Positions 48,945-57,780 of a stretch of 64,000 bases of DNA are shown here, in pieces. The position numbers and the translations under genes are program-made. The notes under the pieces are model-generated. The model saw only the letters and a list, made by a program, of their open reading frames with translations. It did no database searches and was not told the origin of the DNA. Source of the stretch: Psychrobacillus sp. FSL K6-2836 (GTDB lineage Bacteria > Bacillota > Bacilli > Bacillales_A > Planococcaceae). The stretch covers positions 806,001 through 870,000 of the forward strand of contig NZ_JBBOOM010000001.1 of the NCBI RefSeq assembly GCF_038003085.1, given 5' to 3'. How positions within the stretch are numbered: position 1 is the first letter of the stretch; every line of letters starts with the position of its first letter.

Positions 48945-49586
48945 ATGAAAAAATTTTATACATCGCTTTCTATTCTATTACTAACAGGTCTTCTCGCGGC
49001 TTGTGGTACAAGCACAACAACTGAGGATCCAGATGAGACCCAAGTAACAGTAGATGAAAATACTGAACAAGCTACCTCTCCGGAAGAATCGGAGAATATT
49101 GAAACAGAAACAGATACCGAACAATCGCAATCCACTAATTCTACAGAAAAAGTAGTAGAAGGAACTACTACGGAAAGTGACAGTCAAAACTATTCCATCA
49201 CTGTCATGAAAGGTTTTGAGTTAACTGGCGAAGAACCAAATAAAGACTTGTTATTCAATCAAAACAATGATTCACAGTCAATGCGTATCGAAACTTTCTC
49301 TGCAGATGAAGTAAAAATCGAAGAAATTCAAGAAAATCTAGTTGTTACTTTACAAGCATCCAATGAATCAGCAACAGTTACTGATATTAAAGAAAAAAAT
49401 CTAATACCTACTAATGATTTTATAGAAAATACTTCTTCTCATCAGATTGATACACCTGAAGGCAAGGTTTCAGGTTATGTATTTGAACGAGAAGGACTAA
49501 TTGTTAAACTAACAGTATTTGACACAGCTGATTCTCCTGCCCTCGAAACATTTGTACAGATGGCAGAAACAATTAAAGCGAAATAA
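48945..49586 (+). CDS. Surface lipoprotein, unknown function
   Basis: Protein of 213 residues. The signal peptide has lipobox LLAAC (Cys20), then a Thr/Glu/Ser-rich low-complexity linker (about 21-75) that would space the domain from the membrane, then a compact C-terminal domain of about 135 residues (YSITVMKGFELTGEEPN ... LETFVQMAETIKAK). The domain is not one I can name. RBS AAAAGGAG precedes the ATG. It is monocistronic; no clear terminator other than the following repeat. Confidence 0.85.
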   Translation: MKKFYTSLSILLLTGLLAACGTSTTTEDPDETQVTVDENTEQATSPEESENIETETDTEQSQSTNSTEKVVEGTTTESDSQNYSITVMKGFELTGEEPNKDLLFNQNNDSQSMRIETFSADEVKIEEIQENLVVTLQASNESATVTDIKEKNLIPTNDFIENTSSHQIDTPEGKVSGYVFEREGLIVKLTVFDTADSPALETFVQMAETIKAK

Positions 49587-49605
49587 GAAAAACCTAAGTA
49601 CTTCT

Positions 49606-50300
49606 AATTGCCTAAAACTGTTACTATCGTTTTCGAAGGGCTTTAGACGGACTTGTTGCTATATTTATTACCAAGTGAATTTTAGGGATGCTGGTTGATT
49701 GTGACGTTCGTCGCAATCAACCAGCATCTTTTTTTCGTTAATCTTATAGAGTTTATCCGTCACCATTCGACAACTTTTAAAAACAGGTTAATACATTTTT
49801 GGGTAACTAGAGAAAAGATACATTCCTATACTTAGAATGAGCGCCAGAAAATACAATTTCTGGCCCATCATTGCATCTTTATTGAATATATACTTCTTTT
49901 TCTCTGTATTTCCACTTTGATAAAAGAAAACCTACTTCCTCCTTTCAAGAGCGATTACTAGTAATTTTATAACTCTCTAAAATTTGACCAATCTTATCAT
50001 CTAAGCGATAAGCTTTTATAAATCTTCTAGTGGAGTACTACACACTAATTTATTGTAGTGAAAGGTGCCGACTCCAGCAGAATCAGTGAGACAGATGAAC
50101 CATCATATCGATGTGATGGCGACGGTGATGGTTCATCGCTCACCCTTCGGAGGCCAACAGGATGTTGGTCACGAAGGCGTTGCGATCGCATAGTGGAGCA
50201 CTTTGCCTTTGTACTCCATCTGAAACGGAAATCAGCGGTATTCTTGGGTATATCCTATTTTTCAAAGTACCTAGAACACTAGATTTATGGAACGGAAAAT
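49606..50300 (+). repeat. Composite ~700 bp dispersed repeat, second full copy
   Basis: Fills most of the 834 bases between the lipoprotein gene and mhqR. It has the same order of parts as 35140-35855. The long-hairpin element (49606-49790) has a central dyad of 20-base arms, GATGCTGGTTGATTGTGACG at 49687 and its complement ending at 49728, with one G-T mismatch. An AT-rich part sharing AACTAGAGAAAAG and AAATTTGACCAAT follows, then a GC-rich part from GTGGAGTACTACACACTA at 50031. Its GC-rich part carries an extra dyad, GAACCATCA...TGATGGTTC. A 74-codon frame inside is repeat. Confidence 0.85.
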
Positions 50301-50380
50301 TTTGTGCCTTCATTTCTTCTTTATATGTTCAGATTACATTTTACTCACCCCAAAGGGCTTCTATGTTAAAAGAATAAATA

Positions 50381-50416
50381 AAAAACTTCGATCCCATTAT
50401 AAGGCTCGAAGTTTAT
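50381..50416 (-). terminator. Terminator after mhqR
   Basis: AAACTTCGA(14)TCGAAGTTT with a minus-strand T-run, starting just past the mhqR stop. Confidence 0.8.
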
Positions 50417-50420
50417 ATTA

Positions 50421-50867
50421 TTAATAAGATAAGTTTTTAATAGATAGACCTAGCTTTTTTAGAAGTTCAATTACTTCCAATTTTTCGTTTTCCGGCAATG
50501 CATCCATGAGCCCTATCAATTGTTTCTCATGGCGTGGAAATAACTCATCCATAAATTTTGTACCTTCTTCAGAAATTTCTGCATAGGTCACACGTCTATC
50601 AGTTGGACTCGATACTCGTCTAACGTACCCTCGTCCCTCTAGTTTATCAACGACATACGTGATAGAACCGCTTGCCAATAAAATCTTATTACCAATTTGT
50701 TGAAGTGGCTGTTTACCTTTATGATATAAAAGCTCTAACACAGCAAATTCCGTTGGATTTAAACCATTTTCTTGAAAGAACTGATTGGAACATTCATGAA
50801 TTACTTTATGGGCACGTGACAATACTATAAATAGTTTTAATGCACTGTTTGATTGTTCTTCTGTCAT
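50421..50867 (-). CDS. mhqR: MarR-family repressor MhqR
   Basis: MarR regulator of 148 residues. LNPTEFAVLELLYHKGKQPLQQIGNKILLASGSITYVVDKLEGRGYV covers the winged helix (about 36-85) and is very close to my memory of B. subtilis MhqR/YkvE, which senses methylhydroquinone and other quinones and represses dioxygenases and azoreductase genes. Cys26 (HECSN) is the only cysteine and could take part in sensing. No target genes are in this window. GAGGATG precedes the ATG. Confidence 0.88.
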   Translation of the reverse strand: MTEEQSNSALKLFIVLSRAHKVIHECSNQFFQENGLNPTEFAVLELLYHKGKQPLQQIGNKILLASGSITYVVDKLEGRGYVRRVSSPTDRRVTYAEISEEGTKFMDELFPRHEKQLIGLMDALPENEKLEVIELLKKLGLSIKNLSY

Positions 50868-50949
50868 ATTACGTCATCCTCACCTATATAAAATACATTA
50901 CCCACTATTATATAGGTCCACGGTTTATATTGTCAAAAAGCTTAATAAA

Positions 50950-52008
50950 CTATTTTTGGCATGGAAGAATAAAATCAAAAGTAGTACCTTCTCCAACTAT
51001 ACTATTAACCTTTATATTTCCACCATGTTCTTCTATAACTTTGTAGACATGTGATAATCCAAGACCTGTCCCAGTTGATTTAGTAGTGAAAAAAGGCTGG
51101 AAAATTTTATTGATATGCCCATCCTCAATCCCATGTCCTTGATCACTCACAGAAATACTAACAAAGTTCCCAAGCTTATATGAAATACTAATATGGATAT
51201 TTCCACCATTAGGCATTGCTTCTGTCCCGTTTTTAATAGCATTTACAAATACCTGTTTCAGTAATTGACTATCTCCAATAACTTCACACTCTTTGCTTAT
51301 TTGACTAGAAACGTTTAAGTTAATTGATTTTAATAAAGCTTGGGGAGCCATAAAATTGACAACTTCTAATATAGTATCTTCAACATTTATGACAGTAAAC
51401 TTTGATTTACTTGGTTTAGAGAGCTCTAAAAATTGAGTGAGGATTTCTTCCATTTTATTGATTTCGTCATTTATAACAGTTAAGTATCGCTTCGCATCTT
51501 CTGTTGCATTTTGAGTTAATAGTTGTATAAATCCTTTCAACGATGTCATAGGATTTCGAATTTCATGCGCTATACCTGCTGCCAGTTGTCCTAATGTACG
51601 AAGTGATTCCGACTGATCGAGTCTTTTCTTCATAAACATTTTTTCTGATTCATCAGATATTTCAGCTAGATATAATCCGCTATCGTTTTGTTTAGAAATT
51701 ACTACATGTATAAATTTATGCTCACCTACAAAAGTCTGGAATTCAATATGAGTATCCAAATATCCTTCGTTGAGAAGCTTTTCTAAAAAGCTATTTTTTT
51801 CTTCAACGGTTTCATTGAATAAACTTAACAGATGTCGTGCACTCAGGCCAATGAAATCGCTTTTGTCTATGTGCAGAATTTTTTCGGCATAGGAATTCAA
51901 ATCTAATATTATTCCTTTGTCATTAATAAATATAAGTCCACTTGAAAAAAGCTGAAAAATATGTTCAAACTTTTCCTTATATTCGTATTTTGTCAACAAG
52001 AAATACAC
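50950..52008 (-). CDS. Soluble PAS sensor histidine kinase, sporulation type
   Basis: Kinase of about 352 residues without membrane helices. A PAS domain (about 12-120: FSSGLIFINDKGIILDLNSYAE), HisKA with AHEIRNPMTSLKGFIQ (His148), and HATPase_c with N-box NAIKNGTEAM, DQGHGI, FFTTKSTGTGLGL. This is the KinA/KinE-like group that feeds the Spo0A phosphorelay; no response regulator is adjacent. The start is uncertain: the frame begins at a GTG at 52008, but TTG codons at 51999 and 51996 are better spaced from upstream purine-rich sequence. Confidence 0.85.
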   Translation of the reverse strand: MYFLLTKYEYKEKFEHIFQLFSSGLIFINDKGIILDLNSYAEKILHIDKSDFIGLSARHLLSLFNETVEEKNSFLEKLLNEGYLDTHIEFQTFVGEHKFIHVVISKQNDSGLYLAEISDESEKMFMKKRLDQSESLRTLGQLAAGIAHEIRNPMTSLKGFIQLLTQNATEDAKRYLTVINDEINKMEEILTQFLELSKPSKSKFTVINVEDTILEVVNFMAPQALLKSINLNVSSQISKECEVIGDSQLLKQVFVNAIKNGTEAMPNGGNIHISISYKLGNFVSISVSDQGHGIEDGHINKIFQPFFTTKSTGTGLGLSHVYKVIEEHGGNIKVNSIVGEGTTFDFILPCQK

Positions 52009-52107
52009 CAGCCTTTCTGAATATTACCTACATCAAATTATAAATAAGAACAACAGAAATTTGTTTGTTTATTCTGATTATTCCATAATATTGGACGGAT
52101 TGACATG

Positions 52108-52152
52108 ATTCTTATGACCTATATTGTCCATAAGAATTTGGACTGCTACAAT
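52108..52152 (+). promoter_or_regulatory. Promoter with dyad upstream of the radical SAM gene
   Basis: TTGTCC (52124-52129), 17 bases, TACAAT (52147-52152). A dyad ATTCTTATG(12)CATAAGAAT at 52108-52137 overlaps the -35 box and could be an operator. Confidence 0.45.
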
Positions 52153-52181
52153 AGAATTATAAAAAAAGGAGTTTATGAACA

Positions 52182-53936
52182 ATGAATATAATTTTAACCA
52201 CCTTAAATGCGAAGTTTATCCATACTAATTTAGCGCTACGCTGTTTAAAAGCTTATGCAGAACCCGAGTATCACCCCTTAATAGTAGAGTACACAATAAA
52301 AGATCCCACCTTTAATATAGTTGCTGATCTTTATCAAAAGAAGCCAAATGTTGTTGGTTTTAGCTGCTATATTTGGAACATTGAAGAAACGATAAAAGTT
52401 ATTAAAATGTTAAAAACTGTCGACCCATCTGTTATTGTCGTTTTAGGAGGTCCTGAAGTTTCCTATGATACAAATATCTGGTTACGACAAATCAAAGAAA
52501 TCGACTATGTGGTCGTTGGTGAAGGAGAACAATCGTTTAAAGACTTACTAAATTTTTTATCTAAGAAACAAACGATTAAAGAGGTTCCTGGTCTAGCTTA
52601 TGTACAAGATGACAAATTTATACTTAATCCGCTACCACCAAAACTCGATTTAAGATTATCCCCCTCCCCCTACCGTTTTAAAGAGGATCTCCCTGATTTA
52701 TCGAAACGTATCGTCTATGTTGAAACGAGTAGAGGCTGCCCATTTTCTTGTCAGTTTTGCTTATCTTCTATAGAAGTTGGCGTACGGTATTTTAATCGAG
52801 ATAAAGTAAAAGAAGATATTCGTTATTTGATGAATCATGGTGCTAAACTTATCAAATTTGTCGATCGAACTTTCAATATTAGTCGAAGTTATGCAATGGA
52901 AATGTTTCAATTTCTAATAGATGAACATCAACCCGGAGTTGTTTTTCAATTTGAAATCACAGCAGATATTATGCGTCCAGAAGTAATTCAATTTTTAAAT
53001 GAAAACGCTCCAGCTGGATTATTCCGTTTTGAAATTGGCGTACAATCTACAAACGATTTAACAAATGAACTTGTGCAACGTCGTCAAAACTTTGAAAAAC
53101 TAAAACGAACTGTAACTATGGTTAAAAATGGTGGGAAGATTGACCAACATCTAGATTTAATCGCCGGTCTTCCAGAAGAGGATTATTCTTCTTTTAGAAA
53201 TACATTTAATGAAGTATTTGAAATGCGTCCCGAAGAACTTCAGCTAGGATTTTTAAAATTACTTCGTGGTACTGGTCTACGAGTTGAAGCGGAGAAATAT
53301 GGCTATGTTTATGTAGATCAAGCTCCATACGAGATATTCTCTAATAATGTATTAAACTTTGATGATATTTTACGTATTAAGCAAGTAGAAGATGTTTTAG
53401 AGAAATATTGGAATGCGCATAGGATGGATCGCACACTTGAGTATTTATTCGAACATGTATTTGAAACTCCTTTCGATTTTTTCCAACAGTTCGGGACTTT
53501 CTGGGAGGAGCGTAACTGGTCTAGAATCGGACACCAATTAGAGGACTTATACACTAGACTTTATGCGTTCTTAGAAGGCCTAGATAATATTTCATTGCCT
53601 ACTATTCAAAGTGTGATGAAGCTAGATTATTTATCAAAACAAAAGTTCCAGCCTCGCAAGCCTTGGTGGAATAATGATCTTAGTAAGGAAGAACAATCTA
53701 AAATGTATAAATTTTTAGTAAAAGATCCAAGTCTAGCTGGTGAATCATTTACTACATTACAGTTAAATGAGCGAGAATTATACAAACAAACATTTATAAC
53801 ACCAATTTCTATTGATGTTGATGCATTTATGCAAGGATCTATTGAGGAAAAAGCAGGATATTTGTTAACTACATTTGGAAAGACGGAGACGCCTCATTTA
53901 GCATTTGTTAATGAAATAACTGCATCCCAAATTTAG
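52182..53936 (+). CDS. B12-binding radical SAM enzyme (DUF4080)
   Basis: Iron-sulfur radical enzyme of 584 residues. The N-terminal cobalamin-binding-like Rossmann domain (about 1-130; no DxHxxG, ends VVGEGEQSF) is followed by the radical SAM barrel with CPFSCQFC (Cys186, Cys190, Cys193) and a C-terminal DUF4080 region of about 200 residues (WWNNDLSKEEQSKMYKF). The substrate is unknown. It is monocistronic with its own promoter; AAAAAAGGAG precedes the ATG. Confidence 0.9.
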   Translation: MNIILTTLNAKFIHTNLALRCLKAYAEPEYHPLIVEYTIKDPTFNIVADLYQKKPNVVGFSCYIWNIEETIKVIKMLKTVDPSVIVVLGGPEVSYDTNIWLRQIKEIDYVVVGEGEQSFKDLLNFLSKKQTIKEVPGLAYVQDDKFILNPLPPKLDLRLSPSPYRFKEDLPDLSKRIVYVETSRGCPFSCQFCLSSIEVGVRYFNRDKVKEDIRYLMNHGAKLIKFVDRTFNISRSYAMEMFQFLIDEHQPGVVFQFEITADIMRPEVIQFLNENAPAGLFRFEIGVQSTNDLTNELVQRRQNFEKLKRTVTMVKNGGKIDQHLDLIAGLPEEDYSSFRNTFNEVFEMRPEELQLGFLKLLRGTGLRVEAEKYGYVYVDQAPYEIFSNNVLNFDDILRIKQVEDVLEKYWNAHRMDRTLEYLFEHVFETPFDFFQQFGTFWEERNWSRIGHQLEDLYTRLYAFLEGLDNISLPTIQSVMKLDYLSKQKFQPRKPWWNNDLSKEEQSKMYKFLVKDPSLAGESFTTLQLNERELYKQTFITPISIDVDAFMQGSIEEKAGYLLTTFGKTETPHLAFVNEITASQI

Positions 53937-53965
53937 TTGATATAATAACTATTGATTAAGAAAAG

Positions 53966-54125
53966 CCGGGCATAAACAATGCCCGGTGCTTTAGTTCAAA
54001 AACTGTTTCTATGTTTTTCCGAAGCGCTTTGGACAAATTGGTTGGTATAATATTATCGACCTAATTGGGGAGAGGTAATCTTGTGGAATTTATCTGTCCG
54101 TAGCTCTCCTACAACTTTTTTCTAA
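53966..54125 (+). repeat. Dispersed long-hairpin element, internally deleted copy
   Basis: The CCGGGCAT/ATGCCCGG hairpin (53966-53986) is followed by the left arm AAAACTGTTTCTATG from 53999. A jump then leads directly to the right-arm GGTAATCTTGTGG...TATCTGTCCG; the central palindrome is gone. It lies directly after the radical SAM gene and may serve as its terminator. Confidence 0.7.
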
Positions 54126-54128
54126 AAA

Positions 54129-54161
54129 AAAGCCGAGCAATAGTTCCATTGCTTGGCTTTT
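54129..54161 (-). terminator. Terminator after ktrD
   Basis: AAAGCCgAGCAAT...ATTGCTtGGCTTT with A- and T-runs on both flanks; it begins a few bases past the ktrD stop. Confidence 0.85.
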
Positions 54162-54165
54162 AATA

Positions 54166-55518
54166 TTACCCAATAATCACACGCTCTTTCGGATAATGAA
54201 ATTTTGTTTTTTTGTGTTTTCCTCCTAATGTAAACAAGAAAGATATTAAACCTACTCGCCCTATAAACATCAGAATCATTATTGTTATTTTCCCTATATT
54301 CGACAAATCCTCTGTAATACCGAGACTCATACCACATGTTCCAAAAGCTGAGGTGATTTCAAATATTAAAGAGGAAATTGGTACATCAGGCTCCGTAACA
54401 GAAAGTAACAGCGTAGCCGTGAAAACCATCACTAGAGCTAGAATAATGACAGCATATGAACGATAGACGTCTATTAAGTGAATTTCTCGATTAAATATTT
54501 GAATATTGTCTTTTCCTCTTGAAAAATGGATTAAAAAAAGGAGTGCAATGGCAAAAGTTGTAGTACGAATTCCACCACCGACAGAACTTGGAGAAGCTCC
54601 GATAAACATTAGAACACTCATTAAAAAATTGGTACCCTCGCTAAATAACGTAACATCCATAGTCGTTAAACCCGCTGAGCGTGTAGATACGGAATGAAAA
54701 AATGCGGTAAAAAACTTCTCATGCCACGGCATACCCTTAAAGGAATGAAAAAGCTCTAATATAAAAATCATAACTGCTCCAAACAACAGAAGTACTCCGT
54801 ACGTAATGGTCGTTAACTTTGTAAATAAAGAAAACCGGAAATTTTTGTTTTTGTTTGATAAAAACTCCTTTACTTCAATTAAAACCGGAAAACCTATTGC
54901 TCCAAAAACGATTAATATACTTGTTATTGTTTGCACGAAATAATCATTATGGTATGCAAATAATGATTGGCCAGTAATATCAAACCCTGCATTAGTTGTT
55001 GCAGATACAGATGTGAATATTCCATGTATCGCTGCTTGTTCTAACGTATCGAAATACTTGGTAAAATATAAGGTTAATAGTATCGCGCCGATAATTTGAA
55101 TAAGTAGAAGAATTTTGACAATCTCTTTTATCAGATGAACGACTCCTGATAAATTGGATTGGTTATGATCGACCATTATTAACTGTCTTTCACGTAGACC
55201 AATCTTCTTTCCTGCGATCAACCAAATAAATGTCCCTAACGACATAATTCCAATTCCGCCAAGCTGTAGTATAAGAATAATCATGAAATAGCCAAATACA
55301 CTGTATGTCTCCAAAATACTTACAGACGTTAAACCAGTAACGGAAACGGCGCTCACAGCGGTGAAAAGACTATCAATGAATGCTACTTCAACCCCAGGTT
55401 TATGCACTCCTGGTAAACGAAGAAGAATAACAGAAATAGCAATGGCAATGAAATAATAAGTGACAATAACTTGAGCAGGTGTAAATTTCAATTTCTTTTT
55501 TAGTTGTGGCTGCTTCAT
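54166..55518 (-). CDS. ktrD: Potassium channel membrane subunit KtrD (TrkH/KtrB family)
   Basis: Ion-conducting subunit of 450 residues with four M1-P-M2 repeats. Selectivity-filter segments are visible: SVTGLTS, TTNAGFD, STRSAGL and GTCGMSLG, each with the key Gly. The RCK partner is KtrC, encoded at 12785-13444. The start is the ATG at 55518 with AAAGGAATAAAATA ahead; the longer frame lacks a binding site. KtrD rather than KtrB is inferred from being unlinked to an RCK gene and from gene order. Confidence 0.9.
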   Translation of the reverse strand: MKQPQLKKKLKFTPAQVIVTYYFIAIAISVILLRLPGVHKPGVEVAFIDSLFTAVSAVSVTGLTSVSILETYSVFGYFMIILILQLGGIGIMSLGTFIWLIAGKKIGLRERQLIMVDHNQSNLSGVVHLIKEIVKILLLIQIIGAILLTLYFTKYFDTLEQAAIHGIFTSVSATTNAGFDITGQSLFAYHNDYFVQTITSILIVFGAIGFPVLIEVKEFLSNKNKNFRFSLFTKLTTITYGVLLLFGAVMIFILELFHSFKGMPWHEKFFTAFFHSVSTRSAGLTTMDVTLFSEGTNFLMSVLMFIGASPSSVGGGIRTTTFAIALLFLIHFSRGKDNIQIFNREIHLIDVYRSYAVIILALVMVFTATLLLSVTEPDVPISSLIFEITSAFGTCGMSLGITEDLSNIGKITIMILMFIGRVGLISFLFTLGGKHKKTKFHYPKERVIIG

Positions 55519-55568
55519 TATTTTATTCCTTTCGGTATTCCAAGTAATCATTATCTCATTGTAAAAAA

Positions 55569-55612
55569 AATAAGCGTAAAAAGATAGTTAAAACTATCTT
55601 TTTACGCTTATT
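55569..55612 (-). terminator. Perfect 21-base-arm terminator after the TerC gene
   Basis: A perfect inverted repeat with 21-base arms (55569-55589 and 55592-55612) around a two-base loop. The T-rich 3' end lies six bases past the TerC stop on the minus strand; it could act both ways. Confidence 0.85.
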
Positions 55613-55618
55613 CTATAA

Positions 55619-56389
55619 TTATTTCGCTGTTTTTTTCTCTTGCATAACCCCTAATACGTAACCACCAATAGCAATGGCAAGTAAAACTGTCCAGAAAATT
55701 AACTTCCATGGAGTAGAATGTGGGAAATGCTCATCTAACACTCCAACATTTGGATGTGCTAATGTCATAACCGCAAGTTTAACTCCAACCCATCCTACGA
55801 TTAAGAATGCCGCAGTTTCTAATGAAGGCATCTTCTCCAGTAATTTAACGAATTTATGTGCTGCAAATCGCATAATAATTAGACCAATAACTCCACCTAA
55901 GAACATTATTGCGAATTGTCCACCATTAATACCACCAATTTCAAATTCTCCCCAATATGGTAATGTTACAGCGATTGCAACCGCAGCTAACATAGAGTCA
56001 ATAGCAAATGCTATATCTGCAAGTTCTACTTTTAAAACAGTCATCCAGAAGCCAGAGCCTTTTTTAGGTGCCATATCGTCCATATCTATATGGTTATCTG
56101 AATTTTTTCGTTGATCATAAATATGTTTAATCGATATGAACAATAAGTATGCTGCACCTATTGCTTGAACCTGCCAAATATTCACTAAGAAAGTAATCAT
56201 AAACAATGCTAAAAATCTAAATACAAACGCACCTAGTAAACCATAAAATAATGCTTTTTTCTGTTGATCTTTTGGTAAATGTTTTACCATTACAGCCATT
56301 ACGACTGCATTGTCGGCTGCTAATAATCCTTCTAAACCAACAAGAACTAATAACACCCATCCGTACTCCAATAATATTGACGCGTCCAT
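55619..56389 (-). CDS. meeY: TerC-family manganese exporter YkoY/MeeY
   Basis: Membrane protein of 256 residues with seven to eight helices and the TerC signatures GLEGLLAADNAVVMAVM (about 18-34) and VELADIAFAIDSMLAAV, whose acidic residues in helices probably bind metal. Relatives YceF and YkoY in B. subtilis promote Mn2+ efflux, and YkoY is controlled by the yybP-ykoY riboswitch, which is also present here. The start is the ATG at 56389 with AAAGGAGG 6 bases ahead; upstream in-frame ATGs fall inside the riboswitch. Confidence 0.92.
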   Translation of the reverse strand: MDASILLEYGWVLLVLVGLEGLLAADNAVVMAVMVKHLPKDQQKKALFYGLLGAFVFRFLALFMITFLVNIWQVQAIGAAYLLFISIKHIYDQRKNSDNHIDMDDMAPKKGSGFWMTVLKVELADIAFAIDSMLAAVAIAVTLPYWGEFEIGGINGGQFAIMFLGGVIGLIIMRFAAHKFVKLLEKMPSLETAAFLIVGWVGVKLAVMTLAHPNVGVLDEHFPHSTPWKLIFWTVLLAIAIGGYVLGVMQEKKTAK

Positions 56390-56411
56390 CAAAATCCTCC
56401 TTTTTTGCATA

Positions 56412-56545
56412 TAAAAAGACCCATGCCTTAAAAAAGGCAAAGGTCTTGCTAAGCAAAAATAATATAATTGCTATCATAACCGGTGGCAACAACCACGTAA
56501 TGACGACTATGAAATAGGTTTCCCTATAGCTACTCCCCTTTGACG
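56412..56545 (-). ncRNA. yybP-ykoY manganese riboswitch
   Basis: On the minus strand the aptamer opens with CAAAGGGGAGTAGC (56542-56529), the hallmark loop of this class, and closes with AGCAAGACCTTTG (ending 56438), whose CTTTG pairs with CAAAG. The 3' arm continues into an intrinsic terminator AAGACC...GGGTCTTTTT (56447-56412). Mn2+ binding should stabilise the aptamer, block the terminator and switch on the exporter gene that starts 23 bases later. Confidence 0.92.
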
Positions 56546-56576
56546 TTAGTCAAAAGTCTATTTAATTATGTTATTA

Positions 56577-56604
56577 ATTATAACATATTCAAAGCTTTTG
56601 TAAA
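56577..56604 (-). promoter_or_regulatory. Promoter of the riboswitch-meeY transcript
   Basis: TTTACA (56604-56599), 16 bases, TATAAT (56582-56577) on the minus strand, about 35 bases ahead of the conserved aptamer start. Confidence 0.75.
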
Positions 56605-56611
56605 CTAATAA

Positions 56612-57700
56612 CTACTTTATTAAAATATGAAAAGAGGAGTCGTTCTTATGCTTATTATAAAATGCAATCATTGCTGGTATTGTTTGGATAAAATCCGGGC
56701 ATGTAATATTTCCTTTTGAAAGAATTGTTTCAGCATTTGTCGTATCAAATGTTGCATTCCAAGTTAAATAATCTAATGTTTCTTTTTCTACCCTTAAAAA
56801 TTTTCGAACGGGATACAATTCAACAGAAGATTTTGCAATTGATAATGGAAGCCTCCCTCTTGGAAGCTTCCCAGTAATTTCTTTCACAAATGCTCTATAA
56901 ACCTCTTCAACTGGATAAGGCTGCGGATCGGTTAAATGTATAGTTTGACCAATTGCTGCGTCACTAAAGGAACAATAGATTGATGCCTTAGTTATAAAAT
57001 CACTTGGAACAACATTAATACATGAAATTGATTTTCCTAAATAGGGAATAAAAGGCAACTTCTTTAATTTTGAAATCATATTAACAAAGAAATAGGGACC
57101 ATCAAACTTAATCGTTTCTCCAGTTTCTGAATGGCCCCTTACAATCCCAGGTCGAATAATTGTAACTGGAATCGCTACTTTTAACTTCTCTACAAGTAAT
57201 TCTGCTTCATATTTCGTTTCTTCATAATAATTTTTAAAACCATCTGGTCGAATTAATTCAGTTTCTAATAATTTCCCTTCTCTTAAACCTGCCACATATG
57301 CTGTACTAAAATATACATATCGTTTTAGTTTGGAGAATTCAGTTACTACTTTATTAAACATATCTGTACCATGGACATTCACTTTCCAGGCAATTTCTCT
57401 TGGAACAGCTAAATCATAAATGGCAGCAAGATGCCAAACGTATTCAACTTCATTTCGCAACTTTTCGAGAAAATCCTCTTGAATTCCGGCATCAGAAAGG
57501 GTTATATCTCCTACTACGATTTCAATTGTTGGAGTATGTAATTGATCGTGATAAATTTCCTCGATTACTTTTTCTGCTAAATCAGTTTGAGAAGGTAGTA
57601 CAAGTACATAAATTTTTGAAAAAGCACTCTGCTGCCTTAACTCTTTTATAATATTCTTTGCCAAAAATCCTGGAAACCCTGTCATCAAAGCAATGGACAT
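56612..57700 (-). CDS. SDR-family NAD(P)-dependent oxidoreductase (extended type)
   Basis: Extended short-chain dehydrogenase of 362 residues, closest in look to NAD_binding_4 (male-sterility/thioester reductase-like) proteins. N-terminal Rossmann motif TGFPGFLAKNI (near 7-17), active-site YYEETKYEAE (Tyr-x-x-x-Lys), then RPGIVRGHSETGE. The substrate is unknown. It lies between the RND-pump terminator and the meeY promoter, with AAAGGGGTG 6 bases ahead of the ATG, so it is probably transcribed alone. Confidence 0.85.
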   Translation of the reverse strand: MSIALMTGFPGFLAKNIIKELRQQSAFSKIYVLVLPSQTDLAEKVIEEIYHDQLHTPTIEIVVGDITLSDAGIQEDFLEKLRNEVEYVWHLAAIYDLAVPREIAWKVNVHGTDMFNKVVTEFSKLKRYVYFSTAYVAGLREGKLLETELIRPDGFKNYYEETKYEAELLVEKLKVAIPVTIIRPGIVRGHSETGETIKFDGPYFFVNMISKLKKLPFIPYLGKSISCINVVPSDFITKASIYCSFSDAAIGQTIHLTDPQPYPVEEVYRAFVKEITGKLPRGRLPLSIAKSSVELYPVRKFLRVEKETLDYLTWNATFDTTNAETILSKGNITCPDFIQTIPAMIAFYNKHKNDSSFHILIK

Positions 57701-57732
57701 GTGTTACACCCCTTTTTCCATTATACGTAAAA

Positions 57733-57754
57733 AGAGTCTCCAATTGAAGACTCT
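57733..57754 (-). terminator. Terminator after the RND pump
   Basis: AGAGTCT(8)AGACTCT with a minus-strand T-run, 27 bases past the stop. Confidence 0.85.
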
Positions 57755-57780
57755 CCATGATAATTATCCGAATATTTCGA

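Noticed and set aside
50058-50282. 74-codon frame on the plus strand
   Set aside because: Repeat-derived, in the second copy of the composite element; no ribosome binding site.
55674-56114. 146-codon frame opposite the TerC gene
   Set aside because: Antisense shadow of a membrane protein gene that is clearly real and riboswitch-controlled.
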